From the NCBI GenBank assembly GCA_021769725.1, contig JAETSI010000005.1:79204-143203 (forward strand): 64,000 bases of DNA, in the 5' to 3' direction. Positions 60,133-64,000 of this stretch are shown here, piece by piece. Origin of the DNA: Oscillospiraceae bacterium. Lineage in GTDB: Bacteria > Bacillota > Clostridia > Oscillospirales > Ruminococcaceae. A model generated the notes under the pieces. It saw only the letters and a list, made by a program, of their open reading frames with translations. It did no database searches and was not told the origin of the DNA. Every line of letters begins with the position of its first letter. The first letter of the stretch is position 1. The position numbers were made by a program, and so were the translations under genes.

Positions 60133-62193
60133 TTACTTACCAGTTATACCGAGCCAAAGCTCCTTTTCAGTTCCACTGTAGTTACTGTTAAGTATAGTGT
60201 ATGCATTCAGCAGGTAAGTAGCATCTGTAGCCATAATAGCTCTCTGATCTTTTGTTGCCTTCCAGTTATCTGTAATGTTGCAGTCAACATCTCCCAGGAA
60301 AGCTGCAAACTGATCAAGAATACCGGCAGGATCAGTAGTTACCTCTTCTCTTGTAAACAAAATGGTATTAGGATCAATTTGTCCACTTGATGATGAGTTG
60401 ATAAGAGTATATGCTGCCAACATATATGTAGCATCCGATCCGTTAATAGTATTATCAAGCGTAACGTCGCCCCTCTTACCAATGTAAACTTCAGCTGTAA
60501 TTTTGTCGCCGTTTGCATCTACAAGTTCCTTACCATCATATGACAAAGCAATGTCGTAACGGAATGTCGTGTTATCTACGTCAAATGTATTTTCCGGTGT
60601 ATTTTCACCAAAATCTACCTTTCCTGTGATGTCCTCCTCATCAACACCACTGCTCAGAACAATCTGATTACCCTCTCCATCAAGAATAGGATCATTATTT
60701 TCATCAACAGCAATATTGTCATAAGGTGTGTAAAGCTTAGCTTCACCAAGCTGCTTTACATTAAATGATTCTTCATAGCTGTAGTAGAAACCATAATCTG
60801 ATTCTACTTCTGCATATGATTCTCCAGTAACCTTAGCTGCACCTGTAGTTGTTGTAGTAGTTGTTGTGGTAGTTGTTGTGGTAGTTGTTGTTGTAGTAGT
60901 TGTGGTGGTAGTTGTTGTTGTAGTAGTTGCCTTAGGCTTTGTCACTACAACTCTCTCAACCTGAACATCTACAGAGTTGTTACCACCGATTGCAGCAACG
61001 CCTGTAAAGATCTTGTAGGAATTTACGTAGTCACCCTCAGTAGGAGTGCTATTGTAATATTCAGCTACCTCGTCAGCCTCAGCATCATCAAATTCACCTG
61101 TAAGTGTGTATGTACCATTCTGTGCACTAACATTCACATTTCTGAGACCATCAGCAAAAGCTCCGATTTCTGAGATCTGAACATCAAATGTAGCAACTGA
61201 ACCAGCTGCATCGTTAAGAACATTAAGAACTACATCATATGCAGCAGATACTGTAGCATTTGCAGCAATTGCAGCGCCGGATGCAGGAATCTTTCTGTTG
61301 ATATTGTTCTTCTTGAGATTGGCATTCAGATCAGCAATAAGCTCTGTTACGTTTGCATAATTCTTAGTTTCAAGCGTCTTTGTAGCAACTCTTTTGTAAT
61401 AATCTGCTGCCTTATTGATCTCGCCAAGATAAAGATCAAACGACTTGTCAATCTGAGCCTTAGCAGCTGCTGTATCGACATAAGCAGCATACTCATCAAT
61501 CTTATCATAAGCGATCTGTCTGTACTGTTCAATTACATCCTTAGCGTACTGAATAGAGTTCTCTGCATCAAGTGCTGAACCATTATTAGGAGTAAATGTA
61601 AATGAAACAGGAACTGTTGTACCCGCACCAAGATTTGATGTGCCAATCACAATTTCAATTTTACCAGAAACATCAAGCACTGTGTAATCAATATCAAGAA
61701 TTCCATCAACGCCTGTAGCCTCAGCAAGTTCTTTAACTGCACTGCCCAAAGACTTATCAAAGTCTCTTGAAAGTGCCTCAGAGATGTTGTCTACATCAGC
61801 TGTAATAACAATATTACGGTTCGAATCAATTATGTACTGAACATTCTTTACCTGACCAAGCACATTTTCTACAAGTTCCTTGTAGCTGCGTGCGCTACCT
61901 GCAATCAATGAAACAAGCTTGCTCGTATCAATTGTACCGGATGTTTTTCCAGCAAGAGAAATAGCCATCAAAGCATTGTCAAGATCAACATTCCAATCGG
62001 AATATTTCTTGTCTGGTTCAATTCTAAGAAGCTGCTCAAGTGTGTACGTTTTGACCTCTTCAACACCACTGACATCTGCCTGCGCAGCTGTATCAGCTGA
62101 TGTTTCTGCAAATGATGAGGTCAGACACTGTGTAAGAGCCAGCGGAACTGCTGCTGCTGTTGCGACTGCTCTTTTGAAAAAAGATTTCTTCAT
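60133..62193 (-). CDS. cttA: CttA-like surface protein with X module and dockerin
   Basis: 686 residues from ATG 62193 (AGAGG nine bases upstream). Signal peptide (1 to about 28), then about 400 residues of N-terminal sequence that I cannot assign by motif (helical parts such as KSFDLYLGEINKAADYYKRV, and beta parts such as VSAQNGTYTLTGEFDD), a Thr tract, an X module (ESYAEVESDYGFYYSYEES) and a dockerin (GDVTLDNTINGSDATYMLAA and GDVDCNITDN ... MATDATYLLNAYTILN). The X-dockerin resembles that ending the ScaB-like protein next door. In R. flavefaciens, CttA binds cellulose and docks on ScaE. The name rests on position and X-dockerin, not on the N-terminus. Confidence 0.72.
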   Translation of the reverse strand: MKKSFFKRAVATAAAVPLALTQCLTSSFAETSADTAAQADVSGVEEVKTYTLEQLLRIEPDKKYSDWNVDLDNALMAISLAGKTSGTIDTSKLVSLIAGSARSYKELVENVLGQVKNVQYIIDSNRNIVITADVDNISEALSRDFDKSLGSAVKELAEATGVDGILDIDYTVLDVSGKIEIVIGTSNLGAGTTVPVSFTFTPNNGSALDAENSIQYAKDVIEQYRQIAYDKIDEYAAYVDTAAAKAQIDKSFDLYLGEINKAADYYKRVATKTLETKNYANVTELIADLNANLKKNNINRKIPASGAAIAANATVSAAYDVVLNVLNDAAGSVATFDVQISEIGAFADGLRNVNVSAQNGTYTLTGEFDDAEADEVAEYYNSTPTEGDYVNSYKIFTGVAAIGGNNSVDVQVERVVVTKPKATTTTTTTTTTTTTTTTTTTTTTTTTTTTGAAKVTGESYAEVESDYGFYYSYEESFNVKQLGEAKLYTPYDNIAVDENNDPILDGEGNQIVLSSGVDEEDITGKVDFGENTPENTFDVDNTTFRYDIALSYDGKELVDANGDKITAEVYIGKRGDVTLDNTINGSDATYMLAAYTLINSSSSGQIDPNTILFTREEVTTDPAGILDQFAAFLGDVDCNITDNWKATKDQRAIMATDATYLLNAYTILNSNYSGTEKELWLGITGK
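60846..60930 (-). repeat. Threonine-codon tract in cttA
   Basis: About 28 consecutive Thr codons separate the N-terminal region from the X module. Confidence 0.88.
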
Positions 62194-62310
62194 CGTTTTA
62201 TACCTCTCTATATTTTTTTCAGATTTAAGCACCTGTCTGATGCTTTATTCTGTCTTAATTTTAGTCCGTCCAGACTTTTGCCTATAACTCGGCCTAAAAT
62301 TCATAATATT

Positions 62311-62339
62311 ATTTTAGCACATTCTTATCAATAAGTCAA
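62311..62339 (-). promoter_or_regulatory. Proximal promoter of cttA-scaE
   Basis: Minus strand TTGACT (62339-62334), a 17-bp spacer ending TGTGC, and TAAAAT (62316-62311). Confidence 0.65.
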
Positions 62340-62464
62340 TAAGATATGAGCTTTTTTTCAAAAAATAATTCACGATTAATCGTTTGGTTTTTTGTGCTTA
62401 TTTCACAATAATTGCAATTATAGGCAACATTTCAATTAATTTTATGTTTCTTTCCGACTATTTC

Positions 62465-62493
62465 ATTATATCATTGCATTGTTTAAATGTCAA
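62465..62493 (-). promoter_or_regulatory. Distal promoter of cttA-scaE
   Basis: Minus strand consensus TTGACA (62493-62488), a 17-bp spacer and TATAAT (62470-62465), just after the scaB terminator. Confidence 0.9.
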
Positions 62494-62505
62494 GGGGGAA
62501 TTTAT

Positions 62506-62536
62506 GTCAAAAAAAGCAGACCCGAAGGTCTGCTTT
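62506..62536 (-). terminator. Terminator of scaB
   Basis: Minus strand AAAGCAGACC-TTCG-GGTCTGCTTT followed by a T run; perfect 10-bp stem with a UUCG loop. Confidence 0.93.
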
Positions 62537-62548
62537 CTTTTTTGAGAA

Positions 62549-64000
62549 TCAGTTAGCTGCAATGTCACCAAATCTGTTAGGAACTACCTTATTCCAGCAT
62601 TCCTGAGGATCCATAAGTCCACCAGAATTGAGAAGTGTGTAGTACTGAAGAATCAGTGTTGCATCTGTTCCGTTGAAGAGTCTGTCCTGCTTTCTGAGCA
62701 TCCAGTTATCCTCACCGTATTCGTTTTCTGTAACGTCAGCAAGGAATACTGCAAGGTGATCAAGGTTGTCATCTCCACTTGTAACCAGCGGGTTAGCTGT
62801 AGCGATTACTGTACGAGGATCAAGAGTACCTGTACCTGAGTTAAGAACAGTGTAGTACTGGAGTGCATAAGTTGCGTCAGAACCATTTACGATATTATCA
62901 AGAGTAATATCACCCTTTAAGCCGATATAGGCTGTAATATAGAGCGGATTTCCGTCCTTGTCAACAAGAGCAATATTTTTATCGTTACCCTCGCTGTCCT
63001 TACCCATATAATATACCTGTACGTCCTTATCATATGTGAAGTTCAGACGATCTTCGCTGTATACCTTCTGAGGTGTAAGTCCATTGTAGTTGATGTTGTC
63101 AAGTGAACTGTCAACTTCCTTTTCAAGCAATACATTACCGTCTTCATCTACAAATCTGTTATACAGTTTAAGTGATGTAACCTGCTTCTTGTTGAAGCCA
63201 CCGATCTGCTTGCCGTCACGTTCACCGTTATCGTGGCTGAAGTAGAATCCTACCTGAGTCTCGATCTCAGCATATACCTCCGGATCGCCCCACTCGGGAA
63301 GCGGCTCATCGGGAGGCAGAACATTAATAGAACCGTCAACAGCTACTACGTTGTTATTTGTATACTTTTCACCCTTTTCGCCTGAAACATACGTAATGGT
63401 AAGATCAACAGGATACTTGCCTACTGCTGCATCGTCAGGAACCTTTACTGTAAATTCAAGTACGATTCCGCCATCTTCAGAAGCAACTGCAATACCGTCT
63501 GCATTACCAAATGCGAATTCATTTGTATCAGCATTCCATCTAAGTGTGCCGGGAGCGTAAAGCTCGGATCCGTTTGCGTCAACAAATGTAAATCCATCGC
63601 TAAGCTCAATCGTCATTTCAGCGCCAGAAACAAGAAGCTTCTTAGCGTTGGGATCCATTACCTTAACCTGAACCTTAACTGTGTCGCCTGCGTGAGCAGC
63701 AACATCGTCAACCTTCCAGATGATCTGATCCTTATTGATCGGAGGCATTGTTGTGGTAGTTGTAGTTGTGGTAGTTGTAGTAGTTGTAGTAGTTGTAGTT
63801 GTAGAAGTTGTAGTTGTAGTAGTTGTTGTTGTACCTGTACCTGTTGTTGTAGTGGTAGTTGTTGTGGTGGTTGTGGTGGTAGTAGTTGTTGTGGTTGTTG
63901 TTATATCTTCGATAATGATAGCGCCGTTGTCGATAATGATATTCTTTGTCATATCAAGACCGTCAGATGTTGATACATAATTGTCGATAAGCTCTACAGG
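62549..64000 (-). CDS. scaB: ScaB-like scaffoldin, C-terminal part (cohesin, X module, dockerin)
   Basis: The frame is open to the right edge, so the gene continues beyond the window; 483 residues are visible. It starts in the end of a preceding module or linker, then a Thr tract, a complete cohesin (IIWKVDDVAAHAGDTVKVQV, SGAEMTIELSDGFTFVDANG, VVLEFTVKVPDDAAVGKYP-like, to VAVDGSINVLPP), an X module (EVYAEIETQVGFYFSHDN ... GGFNKKQVTSLKLYN), and a C-terminal dockerin (GDITLDNIVNGSDATYALQYY and LFNGTDATLILQYYTLLNSGG). A multi-cohesin scaffoldin ending in X-dockerin next to cttA and scaE fits ScaB of R. flavefaciens. The internal Met at 63952 is not a start. Confidence 0.8.
   Translation of the reverse strand, partial: PVELIDNYVSTSDGLDMTKNIIIDNGAIIIEDITTTTTTTTTTTTTTTTTTTTGTGTTTTTTTTTSTTTTTTTTTTTTTTTTTTMPPINKDQIIWKVDDVAAHAGDTVKVQVKVMDPNAKKLLVSGAEMTIELSDGFTFVDANGSELYAPGTLRWNADTNEFAFGNADGIAVASEDGGIVLEFTVKVPDDAAVGKYPVDLTITYVSGEKGEKYTNNNVVAVDGSINVLPPDEPLPEWGDPEVYAEIETQVGFYFSHDNGERDGKQIGGFNKKQVTSLKLYNRFVDEDGNVLLEKEVDSSLDNINYNGLTPQKVYSEDRLNFTYDKDVQVYYMGKDSEGNDKNIALVDKDGNPLYITAYIGLKGDITLDNIVNGSDATYALQYYTVLNSGTGTLDPRTVIATANPLVTSGDDNLDHLAVFLADVTENEYGEDNWMLRKQDRLFNGTDATLILQYYTLLNSGGLMDPQECWNKVVPNRFGDIAAN
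63747..63900 (-). repeat. Threonine-codon tract in scaB
   Basis: About 50 mostly Thr codons with one Gly-Thr-Gly and a few Ser link the upstream module to the last cohesin. Confidence 0.88.

Larger units (their letters stand above)
62194..62505 (-). other. Long leader region of cttA
   Basis: The 312 bases between the scaB terminator and cttA hold two promoters and, below them, an untranslated leader of up to about 265 nt. The leader has a small stem AGTC...GACT near 62,254-62,272 (plus coordinates) but no riboswitch class I recognise and no open frame. Confidence 0.5.

Noticed and set aside
63735..63980. Poly-valine open frames opposite Thr tracts (also at 59184-59366) and Cys/Ser-rich frames
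   Set aside because: They are antisense readings of ACN repeats; low-complexity composition, no ribosome sites.

Overview
The window looks like chromosome of an anaerobic, plant-fibre-degrading Ruminococcus, closest in character to R. flavefaciens. Three kinds of evidence support this. Three separate genes carry ruminococcal-type dockerins. Its right end reads as the 3' part of a cellulosome scaffoldin (sca) cluster: a ScaB-like scaffoldin tail, a CttA-like X-dockerin protein and a ScaE-like cell-wall anchoring cohesin. The rest is ordinary Clostridia/Bacillota gene content and order (mazG-hup-rqcP, yqfC-yqfD, ylbJ, spoVB-like, paired M16 peptidases). The species is inferred; no rRNA is present.

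Left part (1-16,000). After the rpoC tail and two lipoproteins comes a loose accessory region of single genes. It holds a methyltransferase, WYL, AraC and XRE regulators, four GNAT acetyltransferases, a fluoride channel, and a translationally coupled four-gene block (effector-binding protein, PNPOx-like, GyrI-like, Cys-rich DUF3795). Decay is visible: a Fic/GrpB chimera and a multicopper oxidase with a lost N-terminus and a frameshift. Three members of a hairpin repeat family sit here, and a fourth lies at 21,769.

Middle (16,000-58,000). Mostly housekeeping: ymfF/ymfH-like peptidases-lgt-folD, ylbJ, yqfCD, tRNA-Leu(GAG), tadA, metG, rny, a ferredoxin, nadB-nadC, a flippase, an aminotransferase, trpS, mazG-hup-rqcP, metF with a MetH-activation protein, ung and galE. 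Cellulosomal genes are interspersed. These are a PL11 rhamnogalacturonan lyase with a divergent AraC/LacI-fold regulator, a dockerin-bearing SGNH esterase, and a metallopeptidase with an N-terminal dockerin. A small membrane-protein/XRE module at 33.2-35.4 kb has duplicated promoter-operator regions.

Right end (58,200-64,000). ttcA is followed, on the opposite strand, by scaE, cttA and the C-terminal third-or-less of scaB. In the known R. flavefaciens scheme the X-dockerins of ScaB and CttA bind the ScaE cohesin, which sortase attaches to the wall. Enzymes such as the lyase and esterase here would dock elsewhere on the same complex. The strongest unexplained signal is the hairpin repeat family: a conserved ~45-nt core with compensatory stem changes lies inside long arms that differ from copy to copy.
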